From Oegoconia quadripuncta (lineage: Eukaryota > Arthropoda > Insecta > Lepidoptera > Autostichidae), in NCBI GenBank assembly GCA_949316235.1, contig OX438755.1, forward strand, positions 15,393,151 through 15,457,150: a DNA stretch of 64,000 bases, in the 5' to 3' direction. Position numbers and translations under genes: made by a program. Below are positions 1-14,100 of this stretch, one piece after another (the first letter of the stretch is position 1; each line of letters opens with the position of its first letter). The notes beneath the pieces are model-generated. The model did no database searches. It saw only the letters and a program-made list of their open reading frames with translations, and had not been told where the DNA came from.

Positions 1-480
1 GAGTAGTATGAGTAAATATATGGCTGATTTGCGACGATTGACGCTGCAAGACCAAAATAGGAGTTCATGTATAACAGTGACGCCATTCGGTTGTCGCCTC
101 TAAAACATAAAATTATAGTGATTATTTTATAGTACAGTAAGGTATGGCGGATCACATTGTGTTATATTACCCTTTTTTGAAATTAGTTAAAAATTCTCGT
201 AAATTTACGGTAAGATGAAATTGTAAGATGGATGCCCTTATTAGATTAGCAATTCTGGAGATTGCCTTGACTGCCCCTCTATCCTAAGACAGCAGAAGCA
301 TTTGAGCGACTTTCGTACTCATGTAGGAAAACGCATTTGCTCAAATATCATGAGGGTCTCACACATAACATTGACAGAGTCACTATTTTCACTTTTTCTC
401 AGAAAATCAAATTGAAATTAATATCGAGTACCATAAGGCCCGCAGTTTTATATTGCTGTAAAATCGTATCGATTTTACCC
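1..480. other. No gene recognised, left edge
   Basis: AT-rich DNA. No channel exon was found on the minus strand although gene A should continue here or beyond; no clear repeat family identified. Confidence 0.4.
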
Positions 481-483
481 TTT

Positions 484-819
484 GTTCCCAGTAGTTCTGT
501 TGGACAGTTCTGTTAGCCGAACTAATGGGAATTTTTGTCTCTCTAGTTCTGTAAATAACTTGAACTTTTTTTTGACCGAACTAATGGGATTTTTTTGTCC
601 TACAGCTCGCCCGGCTCGCTTCCGCCATACCCTTCGAACCTAACCTATCAATGTCGGGGTGCCAAAAACTCCCGTGCTCGCTTCGCTCGCACTCGAATTA
701 GAACTCGACAGAACTACTGGGAATCCCTAGTACCATTTGTTCTGTTGATAGAACTAGTGGGACAAAAATTCCCATTAGCTCGGCCAACAGAACTGTCCAA
801 CAGAACTACTGGGAACATA
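484..819. mobile_element. Inverted-repeat (MITE-like) element
   Basis: About 55-bp terminal inverted repeats at 486-540 and 763-817 with only two or three mismatches (ends TTCCCAGTAGTTCTG...). The centre (590-720) is GC-richer and contains short internal repeats. No transposase; the small frame inside is not a gene. Confidence 0.8.
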
Positions 820-1088
820 AGGATTTTACAGCGTCGTAGACGATCTATGAAATTAACCGCAAATAAGTCGCACCTCTTAATTCCACGTCGGATTTGAAAT
901 AACCATTTTTCGGATTTATTTCTTCATTTGTACCAAAGACTCCCTTAGTAGTAGTAGAGACCTTAATATTCGATATGAATTTCAACTTAACAGTCGATAC
1001 GGGGAAAAAGGGCCTTAACACACGAATAGACAGACACCAACATCATCATCATATCAGCCAAGGGATGTCCATAACATAGGTCCCTAGA

Positions 1089-1345
1089 TTTCCAGAGCGA
1101 CCGGTTGGAAGAGGCCTGTATCCAGCAATTTCCCGCGACCTTTATCAGGTCGTATATCCACTTCGAGAGGGGACGAACACTGCGCTTGCCGGTGCATGGT
1201 CTGCACTCGAAAACTTTAATGCTACACCGGCTGTCAGTTCTTCGAGCTATGTGCCCTACCGACTGCCACTTTAGCCATGCTAATCCACTGGGCTATGTCA
1301 GTGACATTCTTGCGCAGACAGACATACAAACGAATAATAAAGTGA
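1089..1345 (+). mobile_element. LINE 3'-end fragment
   Basis: Contains a stretch (GAGGCCTGTATCCAGCA... TTATCAGGTCGTATATCCAC) also present, diverged, at 47540-47600. The pattern is that of the 3' part of RTE-like LINEs in Lepidoptera, recognised from memory. Noncoding here. Confidence 0.45.
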
Positions 1346-2041
1346 CACTATAAGGGTTCAGTTTCTGCAAACTGTGGGTATGGAAACCTTAAAAGAGAAA
1401 TTTAGTGAACCGAATTTGAAAAAGGATTTATCATCAGAGTTGTCGGATATACTCTGGTAATTTTAACCAAAACCAAAACATTCTGTTTGAACTGTAAACC
1501 CATTATAAAAGAGCGCGATTGGCCTCCTTCTGAGAGTTCCTAACCTGCAAAGACTTCACCAAAATTGGTTTTTTCTTGAAGCATTTTTTCCACTTCCACC
1601 GTTTTGTAAACAAATTTCTTTTTTCTTCTTTTTCATTTCGAATTAATTGGGAATATAATGTGTAGTTATAAGAAAATTAGTTCATAGAAATTATGATTTT
1701 GGTTAAAATTGAGTAAGAAAAATGTGGTAGATATATACATAAGGGACAAATAAATGAACGAAGATATGCTTACAGACATGCTCGTTTGCCGCCCTCTCAT
1801 AAAAAAAAATATATATCCTAAAAATAAATTGGTTTTAGGAAAAAATGAGAATTGAAAAAACTATACAAGAAAACAACGATTTTGGTGAAATGCTGTAACA
1901 AGTTTCGCTAATACCACTTTCAGTTTGATATGGTAAATTTTTCGTGTTCTCAGCCACTATACATGACTGCGCTCTGCCACCGCCAGGAATCCAATGCTAG
2001 CTTTGTTTCACGATATTATGGCCGCGAGGCAGTGAAATTAC

Positions 2042-2129
2042 CTGGAGTCAATGTACCATCTCTCTACTTCACCTTCGTGTATGAAATAAAGAACAGGAAA
2101 TATGTCGCCTTCTTCTGCTATCCACTTCC
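2042..2129 (-). CDS. Gene A exon 26: CNBD IV beta-roll
   Basis: 88 bp, phase 1 to 2, acceptor cttccag, donor GTAATT. Encodes [20 protein letters not shown], directly following FPG of exon 25 and matching the EGD...YFI..GEV pattern of a CNBD. The next exon, which should carry the phosphate-binding cassette, was not found in 1-2041 and is probably outside the window. Confidence 0.8.
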
Positions 2130-5100
2130 CTGGAAGTTAAGATTTTATATATGATATATATATTATGATAATCGATATGTCGACTACTGAATGTCGGCGC
2201 TACTGTAGGTAACTCTCACTATGTTGGATACCATTTTAATTCTAGTTAGCCAATGACATGCAAAGAGGCTTTAAGAGGAAAGGATGCTGATTGTGGAAAT
2301 ATTAAGTGGAATAACTTTAAAAATACTTATTGATCAATGAAATATAGGACGGCCCATAAATCTAGCGGACAGCAGCCTCTACCCTCGAAACCAACAGTTT
2401 CGGGTTCGAATCTCGCTTTGGGTAAATATTTGTGTGATGAATATGAACATCCATTCCCGAGTTATGTATGTTTGCACATATTTATTCGCCGTTATCCAGT
2501 ATGGTTTTGCCTAGTTTAAGAATAGAAAATTGGTATTTTGTAAAATCAATACTAAAGATAAAAACAAAATACTAACCTGGAAAAATCACCATCCTTTTCA
2601 TTCGCACAACAACTTGTCTCAAAAAATGCTTTGGGAGATCCCGAAACACTCGTACGTGTAACAAATGATGCAAATAAAGCTCACTGTATATATCTTCGCG
2701 AAGACACTGATGGCCTTTTAATGCCATTTCTGGTAACCAGTGCCCTGAATTGAAAAGTAGAATAAAAATCAATTACATAAATGCTTGTCGTACCTATTAT
2801 GGAAGCAAACGTATAAACCTAATACCTAGAGATTTTACATCATGTTTTTCTAAATAGTGAAGTGGTTCATCTTTTGAATAGAGAAAGTTTAGTACTGCCT
2901 ATGAGTGAGTGTGGTACTTAATCACGAAACATTAAACACGAATAACGGCATCCCGGAATAATCCACGAACATCTGATTGCAATGTATAGTTTTTATTTTT
3001 TATTAAGTTTAAGTTGGTTCTATCAGTGGAAACCTCTAATTGGCTTTCAGTTTCTAAGTTTAAGTGATAATTTGTGAAACAGCTGTTGGTTTTCCCAAGA
3101 AAATAAAATAAAATAAAAATAAATCCCAAAATCACGCAACCACGAGAAACAATTATAATAATAATAAATAACGTCGTTAATTTCGTGTAGGCGAGATTTC
3201 GTGGTAAATTGATTCATGTAGAATAATTTAGAGTAAACGATTTTAGTGATGGCTTGAGTTCGTGGTGAAAATACTTATTTTTTCGTGGTTGCGTTATTCC
3301 GGGATGCCGTTAATCGTGTTTAATGGTTCGTGATTAAATACCACACATGTGATTTTACATCCCAGGGATACTTTGAGATGCTCCATGCAATACAAGATTT
3401 CCAGGAGCCGAGCTATCGTGCCTACAATGTCCCTAAACCCGTTTCATATAGTTGACCACACATCAGACGTAACAGTTCAACCTTTGGACCGTCTGTGGGT
3501 TGTATGTCAGCTTATAATCGCAGTATTACGCATAATGTGTGGTCTACTGTATAATAGAGGAAATATATATTACTAGCTTTCCGCCCGCGGATTCGCCTGC
3601 TTAGAATAACTTAATCCTTTAATTTGTTTATTCCTCGGGAACTACTCACTTTATAGGGATAAAAATAAACGTCTTAGTTCAGGGTATGCTCTACCTATGT
3701 ACCAAATTTCATCCAACATCCGTTTCGCCGTGATTGAGCAACAAATAAAGAAACATGGGAACACCAATAAAAAACTGGTAGGAGGAAGTCCCGTAACGCC
3801 GGACGGCACCTAGCGTCGGACACTCGTACCATCTCGAGAAACCACAACGCAATTATAATGTTGGTGAAAGGGGCGCGGGGGAACGAAACTAGATAAGATC
3901 CGTTGACGCGGTTTGCCAGTGAGGCGCACAGCCGCGGTGGGAGCGGTCGATTACTGTTTTTGGCGGAAAAGAGTTGTGTCACGCAAATTACAAGTGAGTA
4001 TTCCAATATAATTCGTAAATTGTGAATGGCTTTATTAATTAGCTAAACAGTTTTAGTATGAAATAGGTAATTTTAGTTCTTTATTTCCTATTGCCGGACA
4101 CGAGGATATTCCTTAACACCGGAGAGTTTATAGGTTGCCTTATTTACTAAGATATTATACTTTTATAATAATGACTGTTTGTTGTTTTACAGGATAGAAG
4201 CAGGAAAATATTTAAAAATCGAAGACACAAAAAGAAAGGAAAATGGGAAATTATTAATTTTTAAATACATATCTAATATAGGAAAAAACTTTTGATTTTA
4301 TATTTTGTTCAGTTAACTAATCCATAAAAAAATACATATTTCTCGAAGCAGTTTTTATTTTATTTTTAAAAACCTTAGCTGTTCGCCACTAGGGGACTTC
4401 CCCCTACTGCTAAGCGGCCTTAGAACACTTAAAACGTGCAATAAAAGCAAATTAGAATTGGCTATTGCGATAATGTTGTTTATTTTTATAAAGTGCATTA
4501 AATAGAATCTACGATATCTAACTGTAGATTTCAAATTTGAAATCATACTGAATCAAAAATATTGTGGGTAAGAGTGGCTAATATGTAATATACATATATA
4601 AATTTAAATTAATTTAGGCCAATGGCCATGTAATATAGGGTTAATTTTGGAAAAAAAATTGTCTCGTAATAGTGACAAATTCTGTTGGACATAGGCAATT
4701 CGTGTTATATGTGCCTACATTATATTGGGTCTTTACCTATGAAATTGGAGTTTTTTTCTTGGTTAATCATATGTACCTACCTATTCCTGCGATTTTCAAA
4801 GCTATATCCAAATTTGTTTTTTATTTGGAAAATGGAATATTATTTCAAGGTTTCACATGAAATATTTTTTAATTTCTGGGATTTTTTTTATGTATGACTG
4901 GATTCGCGTTTGACCACAATCTCATCCGATGGGCTAAATCACATAATAAAAAAAATTTGAACGGAGCTCTTTTCATGTGCTTCCTATAATGATTACTTAG
5001 ATTCGCTGAAACTTTTAAAAATTAACGCTGCCTATACTTAACTTAATGTTATACGATAATACACACAAAGTTTAGCTAATTTGGATTTGCCTTTCCCAAA

Positions 5101-8100
5101 AAAAAAAATGTTTGTATTGAGAAAACAGTCTTAATGAAATTCTTCATACAAAACGCCAATTTCATAGGTAAGGACCTGATATTAATTTATTAGTTGTGCG
5201 AAGTTAGTACTGGCCGCCCACTTTTAAAGCCTGGGTTAAACCAGATACAGCACAGCGCGTTGCAGCATTATGACGTTGTAATGTATTAGCAGATACACAC
5301 AGGCAAAGCCCTCAAACACAACAGCTGTCATTTTTCGCTATGGGTTAAAAAATTAAATACATTTACCGAAATTTTGTTAATAAAAAAAACCGTCTTCACT
5401 GAATCACCCTATAATTTTATTGATATGCTCGTATCACTCAATCAGTTATTTTCTATGTTCTTTTATTTCTGCTATATGAAAAAATATCTTTCGAAGTCGT
5501 CGATCGCTACAAAATGTAATCAATCTACATTATAATCACTGTTACATATTGGCGCCGACTTAGATAGACATGTATTTTACACTTTTTGGTATTTTCTTTA
5601 TGATCTTTCTGATCGCACTAATATGATCTTTATGATCATATTAGTGCGATGGCGACCCTCGTCGCTCCTACAGGTTAGGTAAATAGTTGTGGTATACCAG
5701 CTCGACCTGACCTGACCTCGATTGATAATCACACCGACCTTCTCTACACTTCTTTCATACAAACCCAAACTGTATTTACTCGTAGTTTCTCTGTGCAAAA
5801 ACCACACAATCGTCTAAAATGTAATGCTATTCTGCTGATTACAAAAAAAAATACTGAAATAAAATACTGAAATAACAATGGGACGAACTTGACAGTATTC
5901 GCTTTCATTTACGAATAGAACCACGTGAATCAACCGCCAAATCTCGGAGATACATATGTATATATGTACATACACAAAACATGCAAACGGTCGAATTGAG
6001 AACCTCCTCCTCTTTGTAGTCGGTTAATAAATACAGTTTGATCGTGCTAATGTTTTAATTTTCATGTACAATTTTTGAAAAGGTGGAAAAGATGCTATAC
6101 TATGGAAATGAGGTTACACATTGCTACTTGCTGCTACGCGTGTTACGCGCTGCTACGCGTTGCTACGAGCTGCTACGCACTGTGTTGTGCTGGGTCTGGT
6201 TTGACCCAGGCTAACTAAATAACAATTACAAAGTGATTATTTTAACCTTTATTCCTCATCCAGGATAAATTATTGTATTGTATAATAGCTTGCACTAGAG
6301 ATTTCGTTACTTTATTGTTTTGTAGAAACATGATGTAACTTTTCATGGAATAGTCATATTTGTACATTTCCCTAAATTTTGCGTAAATTGTACTGGCAGC
6401 GATGCTCAACAACCATATCCTGACAATGACTATGATATTCAAAACTGCAACTTTGTAATATACCTGTTTGACGGTTACGGGAACTATCTGAAATTATATA
6501 AAAAAAAATATATTTTTAATGCACAACAGGTTAGCACTTGATTTCAATCACACCTGATATCAACTGATGATATGGCCGGAATCCCATATTATTTGGGCCA
6601 CTGGTTATCTTATCTTATCTCTGACAACCGGGGCACAACATTGCTGTTTGGTGGCAGAATTAGTTTTTTGACTAGTGTTGTTCATCAATGCCTGACAATA
6701 AGCAATAGATATATCCTTCATATCACACAGACTAATACGGATATTCATTGTTTGTCGGTATAAAAAGATAATAGTATATTTCACCACGAAACCCCCTCGG
6801 AGACTAGCTATCTTATCTCAAACAGTCTGAACACAACAATGCTATAAACATTGCGGTGGTAGCTAGCCAGATGAACATTTAATACATATCAATTGAAAAT
6901 AAGAAAACCCCTGAAAGACTATGATTTAATTTTAAATGTCCGCCTGGCTAGCTACCACCGTCTTATCTAAGTCTGCCGCGAAACAGCAATGTAAATAGCA
7001 TTGATGTGTTCTGGTTGTCAGAGATAAGATAGCCCGTCCCCCAAATAAGATGGGGTTTTCGGGTAAGTACGCTTCCACAATCGGTTTCATCTTCACTTTA
7101 AATCAAGTGTAATTAAGGTCAAGTGTTAACTCGTTATGCATTAAAAAAATACAAATCAACCAAGAATATCTATTAGAAGCTAAATATCTACGATCCGCTT
7201 AACCTGTTTTCTTTAAGAACGGCTAATAATGTGGCATTTAGTTTTAATATAAAAACTGTACTCAAGTCGAGCAGTGTCAAAAACACTGAAAATTTATAAC
7301 ACCTCCGAGGAAACAAATGATTATCTAGATAGGCCAAACAATCTGTGTTAACATTTAAATATCTTCGAAACGGCTGAACCGATTTTGATAAAACATATCT
7401 AAGAACCACCGCTAGAAAACCTGCTTTCAAATAAAATATAGACAGAGAGTAAAGTAACTAATAAAGTCTTTGCGGTAAAAAGAGGGTTGTTATAAACCGT
7501 CTTTTTGCGTCAGGGGTTTAAAATGCCTTGTACACAGGGTACACTTAAAATATTCAGATTTTTCATTTTTTAGTTACTGCTTATTCAAAAGGCAGTGGGA
7601 TGTTTACGGGCTGATGATGATTGATTCACTAAACTCTGGAAGAGCTGGGCAATTTACTTCCCAGAGTTGCTCTCTTGCCAACCTGTGGCAATAGTGAACC
7701 TCAGGAAGCTTGTACGACTTTTCAGTCTCGCGTTCGGCTTTTGAGGTTGTACAATTTGCGAGAATTCCACTTTACGACACCGAAAATTAATTTTTAAGGA
7801 CTTTAGTCTATTTTGCTTAGGTATTTTTGTTGTATTTTGTAAACTGCATTATGAGATAGGAGTACCTATCCTATTACATGAAACTGTTTTGTGTACTACT
7901 TTTATCTCACTCGGTCACCATTTCACTGTGTATATTTTCACATTTCATGTAATAATAATATGTGTGTCGCTAAATGGGTCAAATAAACGATTCTTATTCT
8001 TATTCTTACAAGTGGTGTATTCACCAATATTACGTAGTGTTAGTAATCTATTACTTACAATATCCATATCAGTGACAGTAAGCATAATAATGGCGTATAA

Positions 8101-11100
8101 TATACCCAGAACGTGGTCCATATACCATTGTTTCGGAATGACATAATATTTCTCTACTAGGTGACCTGACGTATCAGGCTTCGAAAAAGTTAAACGCCAG
8201 CAACCTGTTAACATATTCTGGTTGTCAATTGTTAGACTTTGAACCCTGTATAAATATCAAATTCGTAATTAATCAAACTCATTGGTTATACTGGGCCTAT
8301 AATAGAAGTTATTGAGCAAGCGGCTGAAACTCTACAGTCTACTTTATGAGTGATAGGTGAATATTCTATTAGTAATCTGAGGGGAGATCTGTTCCATTTA
8401 CAGGGTGAATTTGAATTCATGTAATTCCCATAAATTGGTGACACCACTCTCAATTCTCCAAGGAACCATAGTCGAATTCGATCAAAAAATTTTGATTATA
8501 TATACAAAGCAGAAAGAGATATACGATGCGAATGTCGATGGTAGTGTTGGTAGGAGAAGACCACAGCGAACGTACCATGATCAAATTGGCCAAGTCAAGA
8601 GTACTCTAAACCGGCAAGCATGTATGAACAACCGTATGAGAGTGAATGAAGCAAAAGAGGTGTGTCAGGATCGTAGCAAGTGGAAGTCTATGGTCTCTGC
8701 CTACCCCTACGGGAAATAGGCGTGACTTTATGTATGTATACAAAGTAAACCATTCCGAAACCAGTCTTAGTTAGCCGAGTATCTTTAATTGCTCAACGGC
8801 AAGTGTGTGGGTGTTTGTGACTGAGAGAGTAGGTACAAAATGTGGTTGAAATGTAATAAAAAATTTGTCTTTCTGTGTTTATGCAATAAAAATAACAATA
8901 CAACTTGTTAAAGGTATTTAAAATTAAGTGACATGATTGCACCAAGTAAGTTAAATATATTTTTATCTATACTAAAACTATATATTTTTTTTAAATGGCA
9001 GTAGCGCATGTGTAAATGTATTAACTTATAAAATATATAAGTATAAAATACCTCCTATCCTTTTATGTGGTAAATCCCAGTTATCAAAGTTGATGGTTTT
9101 ATTGATAAATGGTGGCAAAACAGGTTTTGAGTAGATTTCCTCTGAAAAACATTACAACTTGTAAATTACATCGTTGCTAGGTACCGCTGTACCGGTGACT
9201 TTTTTTACCGTAAGAAAAAAATAGGGCATATTAGGTGAGTAAAATAGAAGTTATTGGTATAGGCAGTTTAATTTTTTTTTTCAAAATCATCATCGACTCA
9301 ACCGCCGCCGGCCGGAGATTGATATGCGACAGACGGGTTCATTTAATTGGAACGCATATGTTATATAAGTTTTTCTATTTATATAATTTAATTATTTAAC
9401 TACTATTAACTTTATCTATACTTTTACTATTACTATTAATGTTATCAAAGTAAATAAATTTCTTTCTTTCTTTATTTCTTTCTAATTATGTGGAATAGGC
9501 TACAAACGCGACCGTCAAATGACACAAAGCTTAATTCGATGGTTTTGAACAAAAAAAAAATTAAACTACCTATGCTAATAGCTTCTTATCTCACAGGCAG
9601 TGAAAATGTTGATTATGTAAAAAAAAAAGTATTTGTCGTACTTTCAGCTGCTCTGCAACCGACGTATATCCAACCACAGGAGATTGCGTTTAAAAGTAGC
9701 AACAGACATATACATTTCAGAAATAGTAAAGAATAGTTATCCTGAAAATTGATACACAATAAATAAAACAAAGCATCGTATCGGCCCTCTCAAATTGTAG
9801 GTAAGACAAAAACTACAATTATTATTGCCTTTTTGTAAACATACTACATAAATTAAATATACAATATAAATTAGAACTAACCTGGAAATATTTGCAGAAA
9901 TGTTTATAAAATTTTAAGAACAGATGCAACCTAAGCAATCTGGCTAAATGAAAATACCATATTGGGGTGAACCAAGAAACTGGTGGAAGTACAAATGATA
10001 TAATGTCCAAGTAGAATACTATTTGAGTGAACCTTTGTAACCTCAAAAATTTAAAAATGCATTGGTTACCATCAATCACGAGGTGCATCTGTAATGAAAG
10101 GATAAAAATATAAACTTGTCGACACCAGTGTCAGTTGGAAACTCTATTTTCGAAGTTGTAGGCGAGTATAGACACCTTCCGGACCCTAGGCACAACTTAG
10201 ACATACTCTATAGGACAAGAGGCCAATCGACGTATCCAAATCGGATACCTCAGTGCTTGAAGACAAAAGACTTTTTAAATGCCCTACCACCAACCAGACC
10301 GAGTACTAAACATGTACCCCGCCGGGGATGGAACTCGCGATCTCCGATTCTTAAACCTGATGTTGTTCACATTGAGCCACGGAGACGGTTAAAAAATGTG
10401 GTGGCCATTTGTCTAACAATCGATTTAGACTGACGCTGGAATGACGCCAGCATAATTTAGTTAGATTGATTTTCTTAAGCAATTTCACCCGTACTTCTTG
10501 TACAACAACTACCAAAGTTCATTAAAACTTTTATGCGACTTACACCCTTTTTGAAAAAAAAATTGAATTGGACTTCTAATAATAAATACGGCTGAATTTA
10601 GCATGTTAGGCAAATCGATCTCACTTGATTACTCGTATTGAATTCCGTGATAATAGGTTTGCCTGGAAGAGATCGCTGTTAGCGATAAGGCCGCCTAATT
10701 TGTAGTTTCTATAAGATACTTAAATGTACCTTCCTTATTTAAACAATAAAGCGTATTTGATTTGATCGATCACCCTAACATTTATATGTCAAAAATTGTG
10801 CAGAAATAGTATTTTGTTATTTGAGCAATCCCATACACTGAGCTATAACCTATTTGTGCTACTACAGCACACATTTCCTGGGCCAGTCTGGTAAAAAGAT
10901 TTAATATGTCTAATGAGAAATCGTGGGTTATGTGGTCCGATTCCAACTTGTCTCGTCCCATTGAAGGCATAGCTAGTAGAAATTTGACCTGTCCAATGAA
11001 CACTTACGTAATGCTAGAACACACAAAGTGGAATTCAGCTATTTCGAAAATGTCAAAAAATTGGGCAGAAATAGTGGACTCCTTCGGCTGATATGATGAT

Positions 11101-14100
11101 GATGATGTTGTTTGTCATAATGTTAGGGCCTAGACATAATACATTATATTGAGTAGCAGTATGATGGATGACAGTGATTCTTACATGACTATCTAAAAAA
11201 TTACATTGTAATTCTGAATATGAGTTAAATTTGAAATGAATAGTCCACCTCCGTGGCTCAATGTAAACATCATTGGGTTTACGATTCGGAGGTCGTGGGT
11301 TCGATCCCCAGCGGGGTACATGTTTTAAGTACTCAGTTTGGGTAGTGGAAGGGCATTTTAAATATCCGCCTGGCTAGCTACCACCATCTTATCTAAATCT
11401 GCCGCCATGCAGCAATGTTAATAGCATTGTTGTGTTCCGGTTGTCAGAGATAAGATAGCCAGTCCCCAAATGTTTTGGGGTTTCCGGGTCAGTACGCTTC
11501 CACCTTCGACCTCATCTTCACATAACATCAGGTGTGATTGAGGTCAAGTACCAACCCGTTGTGTATAAAAAAAAATTTACTTTGACTAGTACATTTTATG
11601 AAGCACTCGTGGCGCAGGCGCATACGCTATTCGATTCCGATTAGCGAAGTTAAGATATGTCTGGCGCGGTCAGTCTTTGGATGGGTAACCAATAGTGGCA
11701 TATTAATACAAGTGTTTCCGTGCTTAGGAAGGCACGTTATATAGTCGGTCCCGGTTGTTTTCAATTGAAAGCCAAATCTGTGGCCTACAAAGCGGCTTCA
11801 AAATACCGACTGTCAGGTGTCGACTAGTCTGCCCAAATCCACTAATCCCAACTATGTGGACGTGTGATGCTGTTGATGACAATTTATGTAAAAAAATTAA
11901 AAGGAGAGACAGAAGAGTGATGGGTTGATGACGAAGCATATATTATGTTGGTGACTAACCATGTAAAACTCGGCGATAAACTGTGCTAAATGGATTAAAT
12001 CCGACAAAACTAAAAGCAGGACCACCAACACTTTCTTATTAGCAGGAAGCAAGTTCTCTAGCATTGATAATACAACAGCGAGCGCTGTCGCCCAAAACCA
12101 AGATATATAAAAGAAGCGTGAGAGCCACTTGGTTTTCCGAATTTCAATTGGTGCCGACATCCACTGAAAAGTAGAGATAAATAAATAACTTTTCACATAC
12201 ACACAGCGCTATCTAGTTCCACACAAAGCAACTAAGCCTGTGGTATGGATACCCGATGATTGATTAACAACCTACCTATATCGCTGCAGTAGGATGTTTA
12301 CGGGCTGACGATGATGATAGTCTTTGGAGGGTTTTCTAAAGTTTTTTTTATATTTAAGGTTAACCTTAAATATACCCGAAGATACTTTCTTGGCCATTTT
12401 TGATGGAAATCGGTTTAGCCGTTTCGAAGATATTTTAACAATATCTTTGGTTTAATCTACTTGGATGATATACTCATTTGTTACATCAATACCTATTGTC
12501 GGGGATTTTCTACCCTCAATGCATAAAAAATAAAAATTCAAAGGCATGTGAAGTCCCCGACCCGCTTTGGGCCAGCGTGATGGACTATGGCCCAAACCCC
12601 CACTCATATACGAGGGAAGGCCTATATCCCCGCAGAGGGATGATTACGGGCTGATGATGAAAAAGTATGTACTAACATGAAATTTAACGGTTTTCTCTCC
12701 ACGAAGGATATACTGGATTGTGTTTTCCGGAGCCTCTTCAGCGTATTCTTTCAAGGGTATATAGTCTTTAGCAACATTCGGATGATTAGAAATATTTTTT
12801 CTTACCTGAAACCATTCATTCTTAATCATCAGGTATTGAGGTATTATTAAGGTTTTAATGAGGTTTTAATAAAATAATAATAAATAAATAAATATCCTTA
12901 GACATACACACCGCGCCAATAATAATTCTCTACACTGGTCGTATCACTCGCAAGTTTCTAACGAAATCCATCATCACTGCCATGAACTATAGTCCCTCAA
13001 CACGTGGGTAAGGCCCGTGATGAGTGATATTTACATTTCTCAGAAGAAAAAGAGATAAAGGATTTCAAATAATAATACCAAATATCTTTATACATACACA
13101 CAGAGCAATCTAGTTCCACACAAAGCAACTAGGCTTGTATTGTAAACTAACTTTCCGCCCGCGTCTTCGTCCGCGTGGAAGATATTATCAAAATTGGTTC
13201 AGCAAAAGAAATAGCCTATATGTTAATCCAGATCTTAATCTGTCTACCCACTGAATTTCTTCTAAATCCGTCCAGCCGTATAGGCGTGAAGAGGTAACAA
13301 ACATACAGACAGACATACAGACATACACACAAACTTTAACATTTATAATATTAGTTGGGATACCAGATGGTTGATTTGAATAATTTTGTGAAAGCTTTTG
13401 TGGACTTGCACGTTTTAACGTTGACGAACCCCATTTGACGTGTGCATTTCTTTAAATTTCGCTGACCACGCCATTTGGGATAAAGTTCGTGTCATTCCTA
13501 TGTATGGTAAGACCAAAAACTTAGCTGGGTGGTAACATGCATACCTACATTCATACGTGTTGGATACATTAAAAACTTACGTCATCATTAATAGCCTCTT
13601 GGAATCTATTAATAGGTATTTCCAGAATGTCAACGTAATCATCACAACGAGCACTACTTCGAATAGCTCGAGCGACAGACCCGGTCAGCTGTCCAAAGAT
13701 ACCACCCTGTAAGTTGAATTATCAAAGTGAAGGAGAATTGAAACTATTTACAAAAAGTCATTATAAAATTCCTGACCATTTGGATTTTTTTTTTATGTAC
13801 AACGGGTTGGTACTTGACCTGAATCACACCTGACGTTAAGTGAAGATGAGGCCGAAGGTGGAAGGGTACTGACCCGGAAACCCAAATATTTGGGGAACTG
13901 GCTACCTTATCTCTGCGAACCGGAACACAACAATGCTATTAACATTACTGCTTGGCGGCAGATTTAGATAAGATGGTGGTAGCTAGCCAGGCGGACATTT
14001 AAAATGCCCTTCCACCAACCAAACCGAGTACTTAAACATATACCTATAAAATAAAGCATTTTTGACTTTGACTTTGACATAAAGAAAACCAACCCAAAAA

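Noticed and set aside
595..897. 100-codon frame at the left edge
   Set aside because: Mostly inside an inverted-repeat element; no protein features.
10782..11003. Minus-strand frame of 73 codons with LDILNLF
   Set aside because: Exons 19 and 20 join directly in phase 0, and the plus strand here looks like a LINE end.
11640..11695. 5S rRNA gene
   Set aside because: Only the internal core matches; flanks and tail are those of a SINE.
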